Shown here: positions 47,575-55,898 of the stretch, in pieces
Layout of the letters: the number at the start of each line of letters is the position of its first letter
Numbering within the stretch: the first letter of the stretch is position 1
Source of the DNA: Anoxynatronum buryatiense
GTDB taxonomy: Bacteria; Bacillota; Clostridia; Peptostreptococcales; Tindalliaceae
Direction: 5' to 3'
Assembly: GCF_900182905.1 (NCBI RefSeq)
Contig: NZ_FXUF01000004.1
Span: 231,794 to 295,793 of the forward strand
DNA length: 64,000 bases
The notes under the pieces: generated by a model
The model's database searches: none
Told to the model about the DNA's origin: nothing
What the model saw: only the letters and a program-made list of their open reading frames with translations
Position numbers and translations under genes: made by a program

Positions 47575-48075
47575 ATGAAATATTTTATTGGCGTTGTTAT
47601 AGTTTTTATTATTATTTCTATGTTATATACTAAGATGTACATGAAGCGATATTTCAAAGTATTAGAAGAAAGAAACGTTTACAAATCTTACTACCACTTG
47701 TTGTTGAATTGGCAAGCAATTCAGGCTGAGGGGCGAAGTGTGGGCGAATTTTTATTGAAAAATGGAATGTCAAACATTGCAATTTACGGTGCGGGAATGA
47801 TTGGTGGTCTATTAGAAAAAGAACTAAACAATTGTGAGGTTAATATCAAGGTGTACATTGATCAAAAGTGCAAGTTAGTTGATTCAGGAACGGAAGTTAT
47901 TGATTTAGCTAGCGTTGCCAATAAAATAGACAATGGCCAAATTTCGGATGTTGATGCAATAATTATTACACCAGTTTATCATTTCAGAAGAATTAAACAG
48001 GAATTACTATTAAGTGGGATAAGTCAGCCGATTGTAGCTTTAGACTATTTAATTTGGCAGATAAAGAATAGCTAA
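47575..48075 (+). CDS. Membrane-anchored Rossmann-module protein (island module, copy 1)
   Basis: About 166 residues. One N-terminal membrane helix (about 3-20, FIGVVIVFIIISMLYT), a YYHLLLNWQAIQAEGRSVGE linker, then a Rossmann-like module from about 65: IAIYGAGMIGGLLEKEL and IIITPVYHFRRIKQEL. It closely resembles the product of 62272-62715 and more distantly the N-terminal parts of the methyltransferases at 49537 and 60943. Function unknown; the glycine-rich loop suggests a nucleotide or nucleotide-sugar ligand. ATG 47575 follows GAAAGGG. Confidence 0.65.
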   Translation: MKYFIGVVIVFIIISMLYTKMYMKRYFKVLEERNVYKSYYHLLLNWQAIQAEGRSVGEFLLKNGMSNIAIYGAGMIGGLLEKELNNCEVNIKVYIDQKCKLVDSGTEVIDLASVANKIDNGQISDVDAIIITPVYHFRRIKQELLLSGISQPIVALDYLIWQIKNS

Positions 48076-48085
48076 TAATAGAGTG

Positions 48086-48356
48086 TGTTGCATAGTTCGC
48101 TTTCTTGACGAAAAAACGCGAATGCCAACCAGATCCGTCATTATTGGTGATTACAAGAACAAATTTCATCAAGCGGATTAGATTTAGCGAAATACCCCCT
48201 TACCAATAGCACCTTGAAGCAGACAATCCATTCTAAGCCGCTTTGTTGACAACAAAAATCTGATTCGCAGCAATGGTCTCTTGCAATTCTGATGATTTTG
48301 CCCTTGTAAAATTAGGGATTTTTGCTTTGAAACTTAGGTATTTCCATTATGCAACA
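48086..48356. mobile_element. Possible decayed insertion sequence or MITE
   Basis: A 271-bp stretch bounded by TGTTGCATA (48086) and its inverted repeat TATGCAACA (ending 48356). It lies in the gap between two island genes. The minus strand shows short broken frames starting MEIPKFQSKNP that look like a decayed coding sequence, but I cannot name the family. Confidence 0.35.
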
Positions 48357-48396
48357 TACAAGTTAACTGTAGATACGAATTTGAGGGTGTGTGTAA

Positions 48397-49482
48397 ATGA
48401 AGATTATCCATCTTTTCACTGCGAGTTCAGGTTTCTTTACAGCAAGGATGTACATTCCATTCATAAAGAAACACTTTTGCAATCAAGAGCATCACTTTGC
48501 AACAATTGGTACAGAGTTCGAATCCACCGTAAGTAGCATGCAATACAACCATCCGGATATTATTTCAGCTTTAGATTTCGAAAATTACTGTGTGGATAGC
48601 CTGAGGTTTTTAAATCAATATGACAGAATTGTTTTGCATAGCTTACAGCTTCCTTTAAAGGCCCGATTGCTTATGTGTACTAGCAAAATAATAATGGATA
48701 AAATGATTTGGGTTGCTTGGGGATACGACTTATATCAGTGGAAAAAAGAAGGTAGCAGTATTAAAGAGCATGCTGACAATTATATAGGAGACGCTTTTCG
48801 AAAGAGGATCAAATACTTTGTTGGCATCATACCGATAGACATTGAATACTTTAACAAACACTACACTGCAAGCACTTATCATGCACCCTATGTAGGTTCA
48901 ATAGAAAATCCACTCTATAAGAAGGATTACAGTAGTTTAATTAAAGAAATCAACAAAAAAAATGAATACACTTCAATTATGGTAGGCCATTCCAGCACAA
49001 GAATTTTAAAACACATAGATACACTTAATCAATTAAAAAAATTCAAGAGCCAAAACATCAAAATAATTCTTCCGCTAACATATGGCGATAGTGAGTATGG
49101 AGCTCATGTAGAAAGAGTTGCAAACCGTTTGTTTCCAGGTAAAGTACAGTGTATAAAAAAGCACATGAATCGTGAAGACCATACGGCTTTATTACAAACC
49201 ATAGATGTGGCGATTTTTAACACAGAAAGGCAAATTGGACTTGGGAATATATATCAACTATTGTACATGAATAAAAAAGTGATTTTACCCAAAACCTCTG
49301 CAATGTTTAACTATTTCAAATCACTTCAGCAAAATGTTGTGGCATGGGAAGAAATTATCACTATGGATTTTGAAGATTTTAATGGAAAACCAGAAATAAA
49401 AACGAATGGTGAGGGAATAAAATATCTAATTGCGGATGAAACAAGTCTGGTTAAAATGTGGAGAAGTGTGTTTGAAAGTTAA
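48397..49482 (+). CDS. WecF-like Fuc4NAc transferase family glycosyltransferase
   Basis: About 361 residues. It resembles TDP-N-acetylfucosamine:lipid II N-acetylfucosaminyltransferase (WecF, glyco-transf 56 family): AWGYDLYQWK, IMVGHSSTRILKHIDTL, KIILPLTYGDSEYG and NTERQIGLGNIYQLLYMNKK. In enteric bacteria WecF adds a dTDP-Fuc4NAc unit to a lipid-linked chain. Together with RmlA, RmlB and the DegT transaminase this suggests a dTDP-4-amino sugar as donor. GAGGGTGT precedes the ATG. No membrane helix. Confidence 0.78.
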   Translation: MKIIHLFTASSGFFTARMYIPFIKKHFCNQEHHFATIGTEFESTVSSMQYNHPDIISALDFENYCVDSLRFLNQYDRIVLHSLQLPLKARLLMCTSKIIMDKMIWVAWGYDLYQWKKEGSSIKEHADNYIGDAFRKRIKYFVGIIPIDIEYFNKHYTASTYHAPYVGSIENPLYKKDYSSLIKEINKKNEYTSIMVGHSSTRILKHIDTLNQLKKFKSQNIKIILPLTYGDSEYGAHVERVANRLFPGKVQCIKKHMNREDHTALLQTIDVAIFNTERQIGLGNIYQLLYMNKKVILPKTSAMFNYFKSLQQNVVAWEEIITMDFEDFNGKPEIKTNGEGIKYLIADETSLVKMWRSVFES

Positions 49483-49536
49483 ATGATACCCCACATAGCA
49501 TATAGAATTAGGCAAGATGACGAGGGAGGAGTACTG

Positions 49537-50535
49537 ATGAGAAAAGCAATACTGTTTGGAGCTTCAAAACAAGGCGAACATGCATATGATAGATTAAAGA
49601 GTTGCTACAAAATAATTGCTTTTTGCGATAGTGACAAAACAAAATGGGGAAAGAAATTTTGTGGAGTACAAGTTATTTCACCAAAAGAATTGATTCGCTA
49701 CAATGAGGCAGATATTATCATCACATCATCATATTATCGAGAAATTCAGAGCTTGTTGGATTTAATGGGATTTGATTACTCGGTGTTTAATTACAACTAT
49801 GATTTAGTGCCTTCGAGTAAAAAATTAACTGACAAAATGAAGATTGTAGATTTCGGAAAATATCTATCCAATAGCGCAAAATCAAAAATAGAAGGTTTGT
49901 CTTTCTTAACAGGGGGATCAAGTTTGTTGGACTACATATGCATTTTCAAGATGCTGGAACTAACCGAAGCAAAAACATATCTTGAAATTGGAACATGGAC
50001 AGGTGAAAGTCTCGCGATAGCATCGGAATATTGCGAGAAATGTTATAGTATATCACTACCGGACGATGATGAAAGCATAGTTCGACATTTTGACGAGATT
50101 AATAACAAAGATAATTTCAGCCGGTTTTTCACTCGAAATAAAAGTAATATTGAACATTATTGTTCCGATTCCCGCATATTCGATTTTGCTGTAATAAACG
50201 ATAGCATAGATGTTGTGTTTATAGACGGTGACCATTCGTTTGAAGGAGTTAAAACTGATACTGCAAATATTTTAAAAGTAATTGACTTCAACAGATCAAT
50301 TATAATATGGCATGATTTTACTGTTGGAGCAAGAAAGCATTATCGGCATGATACTATTAGAGCTGTTTATGACTCAATGCCAGACGAGTACCATGAAAAT
50401 ATTTTTTATATCGATATGACAATGTGTGGAGCGTACATCCCTTCAAAATATCTTTCGAGTTTACCGACTGCTCCAAAGAGGAATGAAATAACCAGTTTTA
50501 CATTTGAGTATGATTGTAAAATACTAAAAAAATAG
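49537..50535 (+). CDS. Rossmann module fused to a SAM-dependent methyltransferase (Methyltransf_24 type)
   Basis: About 332 residues. Residues 1-90 are the shared island module: AILFGASKQGEHAYDRL, SDKTKWGKKFCGVQVISP, SSYYREIQSLLDL. The rest is a class I methyltransferase: YLEIGTWTGESLAIASEY around 148, VVFIDGDHSFEGVKTDTANI around 227 and IIIWHDFTVGARKHY. This type often methylates sugars. ATG 49537 follows GGGAGGA; the open frame starts 54 bp earlier without a ribosome site. It parallels 60943-62202, where the same module carries a different methyltransferase. Confidence 0.75.
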   Translation: MRKAILFGASKQGEHAYDRLKSCYKIIAFCDSDKTKWGKKFCGVQVISPKELIRYNEADIIITSSYYREIQSLLDLMGFDYSVFNYNYDLVPSSKKLTDKMKIVDFGKYLSNSAKSKIEGLSFLTGGSSLLDYICIFKMLELTEAKTYLEIGTWTGESLAIASEYCEKCYSISLPDDDESIVRHFDEINNKDNFSRFFTRNKSNIEHYCSDSRIFDFAVINDSIDVVFIDGDHSFEGVKTDTANILKVIDFNRSIIIWHDFTVGARKHYRHDTIRAVYDSMPDEYHENIFYIDMTMCGAYIPSKYLSSLPTAPKRNEITSFTFEYDCKILKK

Positions 50536-50697
50536 TTGGAAGGTATTCCCTCACCAGTAGTTATCATGTTTAGCATAGACAAAACACCTGTTGCAGAACG
50601 TATCGCAAGAAGCATTTTAACATTGCCATGGTACCCAGATTTAGCAATAGAAGATGTTGATCGAATCTGCCAGATCATTATCGACAATATAAAATAA
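50536..50697 (+). pseudogene. C-terminal remnant of a DegT-family sugar aminotransferase
   Basis: In the frame ending at TAA 50695-50697 the translation includes DKTPVAERIARSILTLPWYP and DLAIEDVDRICQIIIDNIK. It aligns with the last 40 or so residues of the intact aminotransferase at 46355 (TPVANYIAKRVLTLPLYADL, SLKQVDRICDFIKC). Nothing upstream in the frame belongs to the enzyme. The fragment directly abuts the methyltransferase stop, so the rest was deleted when genes were joined here. It is not a recent copy, since many residues differ. Confidence 0.75.
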
Positions 50698-50719
50698 TGG
50701 CGGGGAAGGGAAAATCTAA

Positions 50720-51589
50720 ATGAAAGGTATCATTCTGGCTGGAGGCAAAGGAACAAGGCTCTATCCCATGACACAAGCTGTATCAAAACAACTGTTACCT
50801 ATCTATGACAAACCGATGGTTTATTATCCGCTTTCGATACTTCTGCTCGCTGGAATCAGAGAAATTCTAATTATTTCAACTTCCGAGGATGCACCATTGT
50901 ATAGAAAATTGCTGGGTGATGGTTCAACGATAGGCGTTGATATTCAGTACGTAATCCAGGAAAAACCAAGGGGTTTGGCAGAAGCCTTTATTTTGGGAGA
51001 AACGTTTATTGGAAATGAAAATGTGTGTCTGATTTTAGGAGACAATATATTTTACGGACAAGACTTTGTGGGGAAACTGCAGCTGGCCACTAGAATAGAT
51101 CGGGGTGCCATCATCTTCGGCTACCCGGTAAGAGATGCCAGAGCATTTGGGGTAGTGGAGTTTGATGAAAACAGAAAAGCGATTTCCGTCGAGGAAAAGC
51201 CACTACACCCGAAGTCCAACTATGCAGTTCCGGGTTTGTATTTTTATGATAATAGCGTCATTGAAATTGCTAAAAGCATTACACCATCAATTCGTGGAGA
51301 GTTAGAAATCACGTCGGTCAATAATGTTTATCTTGAGAAGAATGAACTTAATGTCGTGCTTCTTGGTCGGGGAATGGCATGGCTGGATACAGGTACGCCA
51401 GCGGGAATGCTCAAGGCGGCAGAATATGTTGAAGCAGTTCAGACGCGCCAAGGGTTTTACATTTCCTGCCTTGAAGAAATTGCCTGGAGAAGAGGTTTTA
51501 TCGACGATAATCAGCTCAGAGCCATAGGTGAAGACCTGAAGGTGACAGATTATGGTCAGTATATTTTATCTTTGTTGGAGGAACTATAG
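50720..51589 (+). CDS. rmlA: Glucose-1-phosphate thymidylyltransferase
   Basis: About 289 residues, standard RmlA length. It forms dTDP-glucose from glucose-1-P and dTTP. Motifs: GIILAGGKGTRLYPMT, KQLLPIYDKPMVYYPLS, LILGDNIFYG, VEEKPLHPKSNYAVPGLYFY, and GMAWLDTGTPAGMLKAAEYV. GGGGAAGGG lies upstream. Followed 12 bp later by rmlB. Confidence 0.95.
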   Translation: MKGIILAGGKGTRLYPMTQAVSKQLLPIYDKPMVYYPLSILLLAGIREILIISTSEDAPLYRKLLGDGSTIGVDIQYVIQEKPRGLAEAFILGETFIGNENVCLILGDNIFYGQDFVGKLQLATRIDRGAIIFGYPVRDARAFGVVEFDENRKAISVEEKPLHPKSNYAVPGLYFYDNSVIEIAKSITPSIRGELEITSVNNVYLEKNELNVVLLGRGMAWLDTGTPAGMLKAAEYVEAVQTRQGFYISCLEEIAWRRGFIDDNQLRAIGEDLKVTDYGQYILSLLEEL

Positions 51590-51601
51590 GAGAGACGCGA
51601 G

Positions 51602-52663
51602 ATGACTGATATGAAAACAATTCTGGTAACAGGCGGTGCGGGTTTTATTGGCAGTAATTTCGTGAGAATGATGGTGAAGAAGTACCCGAAATACACCATC
51701 ATTAACATAGATGCGCTGACATATGCAGGAAATATAGAGAACCTCTCAGGGGTGGATGCATCGACCAACTATCTTTTCGTAAAAGCCGATATAAGAGACC
51801 GTAACGTGGTGGAGCAGCTTTTCAAGACCAAGAACATAGATATGGTTGTAAATTTTGCAGCGGAATCTCATGTAGATCGAAGCATCGAAGAGCCAGAAGT
51901 GTTTTTAAACACCAACATCATTGGCGCGCAAGTATTGTTGGACGTTGCCAAGAAGTATTGGAAGATAAACTTGGCGGATAAATACTGCAAAGCATACAGA
52001 CCAGGGGTAAAATTCCTACAGGTGTCTACGGATGAGGTTTATGGTGCGTTGGGTACAACCGGCAAATTTGTGGAAACTATGCCCCTCTTACCGAACAGCC
52101 CTTACTCTGCGTCCAAGGCAAGCGCAGATCTTATTGTGAGGGCCTATCACGAGACCTATGGCCTACCGGTCAACGTTACCCGGTGCAGTAACAACTATGG
52201 TCCTTACCAGTTTCCTGAGAAGTTGATACCTCTAATGATCAACAACTGCTTGAGGGGTAAAGACTTGCCAGTTTATGGGGATGGGTTACAGATAAGGGAT
52301 TGGCTGCATGTTTCGGACCATTGTCAGGCTATTGATATAGTGCTTCACAATGGAAAAAAAGGCGAGGTTTATAATATAGGTGGCAACAATGAGAAATCCA
52401 ATATTGAGATTGTGAAGCTGATCATCAAAACTCTTAGAAAGTCAGAAGACTTGATCAGGCATGTCAAGGATCGTCCAGGTCATGACAGAAGGTATGCAAT
52501 TGACAACTCCAAGATCACCACGGAACTTGGGTGGGAACCAGCCTATACCTTCGAGCAGGGGATGGAAGAGGTCATTCAGTGGTATATGGATAACCATCAG
52601 TGGTTTGAAAATGTCATTTCTGGTGACTATATAAAATATTACAGCAAAATGTATACAAAATGA
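51602..52663 (+). CDS. rmlB: dTDP-glucose 4,6-dehydratase
   Basis: About 353 residues, extended SDR. NAD loop VTGGAGFIGSNFVRMM, FAAESHVDRSIEEPEVF, STDEVYGALG, YxxxK in SPYSASKASADLIVRAYHETY, and NNYGPYQFPEKLIPL. It produces dTDP-4-keto-6-deoxyglucose. rmlC and rmlD are not in the window, so the product more likely feeds the DegT aminotransferase than rhamnose. AGGAGA lies 8 bp before the ATG. Confidence 0.95.
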   Translation: MTDMKTILVTGGAGFIGSNFVRMMVKKYPKYTIINIDALTYAGNIENLSGVDASTNYLFVKADIRDRNVVEQLFKTKNIDMVVNFAAESHVDRSIEEPEVFLNTNIIGAQVLLDVAKKYWKINLADKYCKAYRPGVKFLQVSTDEVYGALGTTGKFVETMPLLPNSPYSASKASADLIVRAYHETYGLPVNVTRCSNNYGPYQFPEKLIPLMINNCLRGKDLPVYGDGLQIRDWLHVSDHCQAIDIVLHNGKKGEVYNIGGNNEKSNIEIVKLIIKTLRKSEDLIRHVKDRPGHDRRYAIDNSKITTELGWEPAYTFEQGMEEVIQWYMDNHQWFENVISGDYIKYYSKMYTK

Positions 52664-52692
52664 AAAAGAATCTGACTGAAAGGGGAGGTAGT

Positions 52693-53391
52693 GTGAAAGT
52701 AGCCATTATGCAACCTTACTTCTTTCCGTACATAGGTTATTGGCAATTGATAAATGCGGTGGATGTGTTTGTCATTTATGATGACGTGCAATTTATCAAA
52801 GGAGGGTGGATCAATAGGAACTACATTCTACTGAATGGAACAAAGACAAGAATCAATCTACCACTCATTAAAGCGAGTTCAAATAAAAATATCAGTGAAA
52901 TTGAGATATCAAATGAAAGGATAAGGTATAAAAAACTACTTAAAACAATTGAGCAAGCATATAGCAAAACTCCCTACTTTAGAGCTGTATACCCATTACT
53001 GGAACAAGTTATTTTGTATGATGAAAAGAACTTAGCAAAATATTTGCGATTTTTATTAGAAGTAATATCTAAATTTTTAGATATGGAAACAAACTTTATC
53101 TACTCTTCAGATATTGCACAAGAACAGGAATTAAAAGGACAAGAAAGGGTTTTGAATATTTGTAACACCCTCAACGCTTCAATGTATATAAACGCTATAG
53201 GAGGTAAAGATCTTTACTCGGCCAAATTTTTTAATGACTACAACATTAAGCTGAACTTTCTGAAGAGTGAAGAAATCCCATATAATCAAATGAGCAATAG
53301 CTTTGTGCCATGGCTTTCAATCATTGATGTATTGATGAACAATTCTATTTATGAAGTTAAGAAGCAAATTATGAGATGCTTATTAGTATGA
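52693..53391 (+). CDS. WbqC-family protein
   Basis: About 232 residues. The start VKVAIMQPYFFPYIGYWQLI and the following DDVQFIKGGWINRNYIL define the WbqC-like family, found in O-antigen and flagellin-glycan clusters; its reaction is unsettled. The GTG at 52693 gives the conserved start and follows AGGGGAGG at short spacing; an ATG at 52660 overlapping the rmlB stop would add eleven unrelated residues. It overlaps the next frame slightly and probably works with the PLP enzyme that follows. Confidence 0.85.
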   Translation: MKVAIMQPYFFPYIGYWQLINAVDVFVIYDDVQFIKGGWINRNYILLNGTKTRINLPLIKASSNKNISEIEISNERIRYKKLLKTIEQAYSKTPYFRAVYPLLEQVILYDEKNLAKYLRFLLEVISKFLDMETNFIYSSDIAQEQELKGQERVLNICNTLNASMYINAIGGKDLYSAKFFNDYNIKLNFLKSEEIPYNQMSNSFVPWLSIIDVLMNNSIYEVKKQIMRCLLV

Positions 53392-53411
53392 AAATGGAGA
53401 GAAAAGCAGCC

Positions 53412-54413
53412 ATGATAAAAGAAATTGGCGGTTACTTTGAGTTGGAATCATTTTCTAAACATGACTTTTACTGTAATTTAATCGCTTTAAACACTGCAAG
53501 AAATGCACTTGCTTATGTTATCAAAGCAAAAAAGATAAGCAAAGTCTACATCCCACGATATTTATGCGATTCAGTCAGAACTTTTTTAAGATTAATAAGC
53601 GTTGACTACGAGTTATACTCGATAGACAAGAATTTCAGACCGATTCTTAGTACAAGCTTAAACCAACATGAATGTATCTATATAGTCAATTATTACGGTC
53701 AACTAAACAATAAAAGTATTGAGGAACTTAAAATAACGCATGGTCGAATCATTCTGGATAATACACATTCATTTTTTCAGGAGCCAATAGAAGGAATAGA
53801 TACAATATATTCGTGCAGGAAATACTTTGGAGTTCCAGATGGAGCGTATCTATCAACGATAGAAGAAGTGGATGAACAATTAGAGAGGGATGTTTCAAGC
53901 AATAGGTTGAATCATCTTATTGGAAGGTTTGAGGGGGGTGCTTATGCTTTTTATGATGAGTTCAGAAAAGTTGAGAGCACTTTAGGTGGTGAGTCGCTTA
54001 AGTCCATGTCGCGATTGACTAAGAACATTCTTAGAGGGATAGATTACGATTTTGTGGCTGGTCAAAGGTGTGAAAATTTTAATTACCTTCATGGCAGGCT
54101 CGGACAATTAAACGGGTTAATAGAATTGCGACGAGACAAAGGCCCTTTTTCATATCCTTTACTGCTCGAAACTGGCGCTCGAATTAAGAAAAAGTTAATT
54201 GACAAAAGAATATACGTTCCCACACTATGGCCAAATGTAACTAGGGAAAACAAGCCCAACACGTTGGAGTACTATTATGCTGCAAATATAATACCACTGC
54301 CCTGTGATCAAAGGTATTGCGTTGAAGACATGAAAATAATAGCAGATACTATTTTTAATATACTTGGAGTTGGGGATGATGCTGTTGGAGATGATCAAAA
54401 GTTAAGAAAGTAG
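53412..54413 (+). CDS. PLP-dependent aminotransferase-like protein
   Basis: About 333 residues, a divergent fold type I enzyme. NTARNALAYVIKAKKISKVY, YIPRYLCDSVRTFL, IILDNTHSFFQ and Lys137 in SCRKYFGVPDGAYL line up with the aspartate and lysine positions of the DegT family. The pyridoxal phosphate site thus looks intact, though overall similarity is low. Such proteins accompany WbqC genes in glycan loci. GGAGAG lies before ATG 53412; upstream in-frame ATGs at 53376 and 53388 are alternatives. Substrate unknown. Confidence 0.72.
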   Translation: MIKEIGGYFELESFSKHDFYCNLIALNTARNALAYVIKAKKISKVYIPRYLCDSVRTFLRLISVDYELYSIDKNFRPILSTSLNQHECIYIVNYYGQLNNKSIEELKITHGRIILDNTHSFFQEPIEGIDTIYSCRKYFGVPDGAYLSTIEEVDEQLERDVSSNRLNHLIGRFEGGAYAFYDEFRKVESTLGGESLKSMSRLTKNILRGIDYDFVAGQRCENFNYLHGRLGQLNGLIELRRDKGPFSYPLLLETGARIKKKLIDKRIYVPTLWPNVTRENKPNTLEYYYAANIIPLPCDQRYCVEDMKIIADTIFNILGVGDDAVGDDQKLRK

Positions 54414-54540
54414 GGTTTATATTTTTAATCAGATCAGACTGTAAGGAGCAAAATTGAATGGTAGTTAGTTTTAAGCTGTGATTGCAGTGTGTGTAAGTTA
54501 TGCAGTATAAGTACAGAATTTCAGAAGAGGAGTATTATTA

Positions 54541-54999
54541 ATGGAACATATGCACAGGTATTATGAGAATTTTGTTATCGGAGAAGTTATTGAGCACAAG
54601 TCTTCAAAAACGATATTTGAAAGTGATAACAACTTATTTTCATTACTTACTATGAATCATCATCCTGTACACACGAATATTGATTATGCATCTAAACAAC
54701 AGCATGGAAAAATATTGGTAGTAGGAACACTGGTTTTTAGCTTGGCAGTTGGCATTACTGTGCCTGACATAAGCGAAAAAGCAATAGCGAACCTACTTTA
54801 TGAAAATGTAATTCACCACGCACCAGTTTTCATTGGTGATACAATTTATGTAAAAACAACGATACTGGATAAAAGAGAATCGGTGAACAAGGAAGATAGA
54901 GGCGTAGTATACGTAGAATCAATTGTTTACAATCAGGATGGGAAAGAGGTATTATCCTTCAGAAGAAAGGTCTTAATAAAAAAGAAGGAGGCCGAATAA
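54541..54999 (+). CDS. MaoC-like hotdog-fold dehydratase/hydratase
   Basis: About 152 residues with a single hotdog domain. YYENFVIGEVIEHKSSKTI at the N-terminus, MNHHPVHTNIDYASKQQHGK with the catalytic Asp/His-type dyad region (N-x-x-x-x-H-x-N-x-D-Y), and APVFIGDTIYVKTTI. MaoC enzymes add or remove water from enoyl-CoA or enoyl thioesters, giving 3-hydroxyacyl groups. It lies 2 bp before the CitE-like gene and in the same cassette as an acyltransferase, an odd setting for a sugar cluster. AGAGGAG precedes the ATG. Confidence 0.83.
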   Translation: MEHMHRYYENFVIGEVIEHKSSKTIFESDNNLFSLLTMNHHPVHTNIDYASKQQHGKILVVGTLVFSLAVGITVPDISEKAIANLLYENVIHHAPVFIGDTIYVKTTILDKRESVNKEDRGVVYVESIVYNQDGKEVLSFRRKVLIKKKEAE

Positions 55000-55001
55000 T
55001 T

Positions 55002-55886
55002 ATGGAAGTTTGCTTTCCAATGAGGTCGTTACTATTTGTTCCAGGCCATAATCTTAAGCTAATTAATAGTGCTCTAAAAAGTGAAGCAGACGTGTTATTG
55101 ATAGATCTTGAAGATTCTGTACAACCAAAAAGCAACAAACAAGTTGCCAGAGATAATATTGTTGATTTGATTTCTGAGGGTAAGCTTAAAAGGTATCCTA
55201 TTTTTCCTCGAGTGAACGACCGTGAGAGTGGTGAACTTCTAAAAGATATAACACAATTAACAATAGGTGGGATTAATGGTTTTTTGTATCCTAAGGCAAA
55301 AACTGGAGAAGATATATATTTTTTTGATAAGCTATTAGAAACGATTGAATATGAAAAAGGTTACGAAGTTGGTAGATTTAAAATAATTGCACTCATAGAA
55401 ACGGCATCAGCAGTTCTGCATGCCGAAGAAATATGCAAGGCATCCAAGAGAGTTATTGCCGTTGCTTTTGGAAATGAAGACTACATAACAGATATACAAG
55501 GGATAAATGATGAAACTGCCTCCACGATTTTCACGGCAAGAAGCTTAATCGCAATGGCAGCAAGAAGCCAAGGCGTGATCCCGATTGACACAGTACATAT
55601 TAAAGTGCATGACTTGGAAGACTTAGAGAACAACCTGAAGACTGCTAAGAAATTAGGTTTTGAAGGGATGCTTGTACTGCACCCAAAGGAGTTGGATTTA
55701 GTTCATAAATATTACTCTCCTACAAACGAAGAATTTGAAGCCGCGCAAGAAATGGTAAAGGCATTTGAGGAATCGGAGAAAAGAGGAGAGGGAGTAGCAA
55801 TTGTAAACGGCAGGTTTGTTGGTCCACCCCTTGTGAAAAATGCATTTCATATATTGCGCAAGCATCAACGAATAGTGGACAAGTAG
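55002..55886 (+). CDS. HpcH/HpaI aldolase / citrate-lyase beta (CitE)-like protein
   Basis: About 294 residues, TIM barrel. MRSLLFVPGHNLKLINSAL, DVLLIDLEDSVQPKSN, FPRVND, IALIETASAVLHAEEI and VAFGNEDYITDIQG give the metal (Glu/Asp) and CoA-binding regions of CitE-like lyases and malyl- or methylmalyl-CoA lyases. It could cleave or form a hydroxy-acyl-CoA such as malyl-CoA. AGGAGG precedes the start. No citC, citF or other citrate lyase partners are nearby, so normal citrate lyase function is unlikely. Confidence 0.85.
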   Translation: MEVCFPMRSLLFVPGHNLKLINSALKSEADVLLIDLEDSVQPKSNKQVARDNIVDLISEGKLKRYPIFPRVNDRESGELLKDITQLTIGGINGFLYPKAKTGEDIYFFDKLLETIEYEKGYEVGRFKIIALIETASAVLHAEEICKASKRVIAVAFGNEDYITDIQGINDETASTIFTARSLIAMAARSQGVIPIDTVHIKVHDLEDLENNLKTAKKLGFEGMLVLHPKELDLVHKYYSPTNEEFEAAQEMVKAFEESEKRGEGVAIVNGRFVGPPLVKNAFHILRKHQRIVDK

Positions 55887-55898
55887 AGGGGGAGTGGA

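Noticed and set aside
48273..48536. Plus-strand frame of 87 codons before the WecF-like gene
   Set aside because: It overlaps the real gene in another frame and begins inside the repeat-bounded segment; no ribosome site or recognisable motif.
55002..55886. Authentic citrate lyase beta subunit
   Set aside because: No citC, citD, citF or citX genes nearby, and the setting is a sugar-modification cassette; only the general CitE-like fold is claimed.
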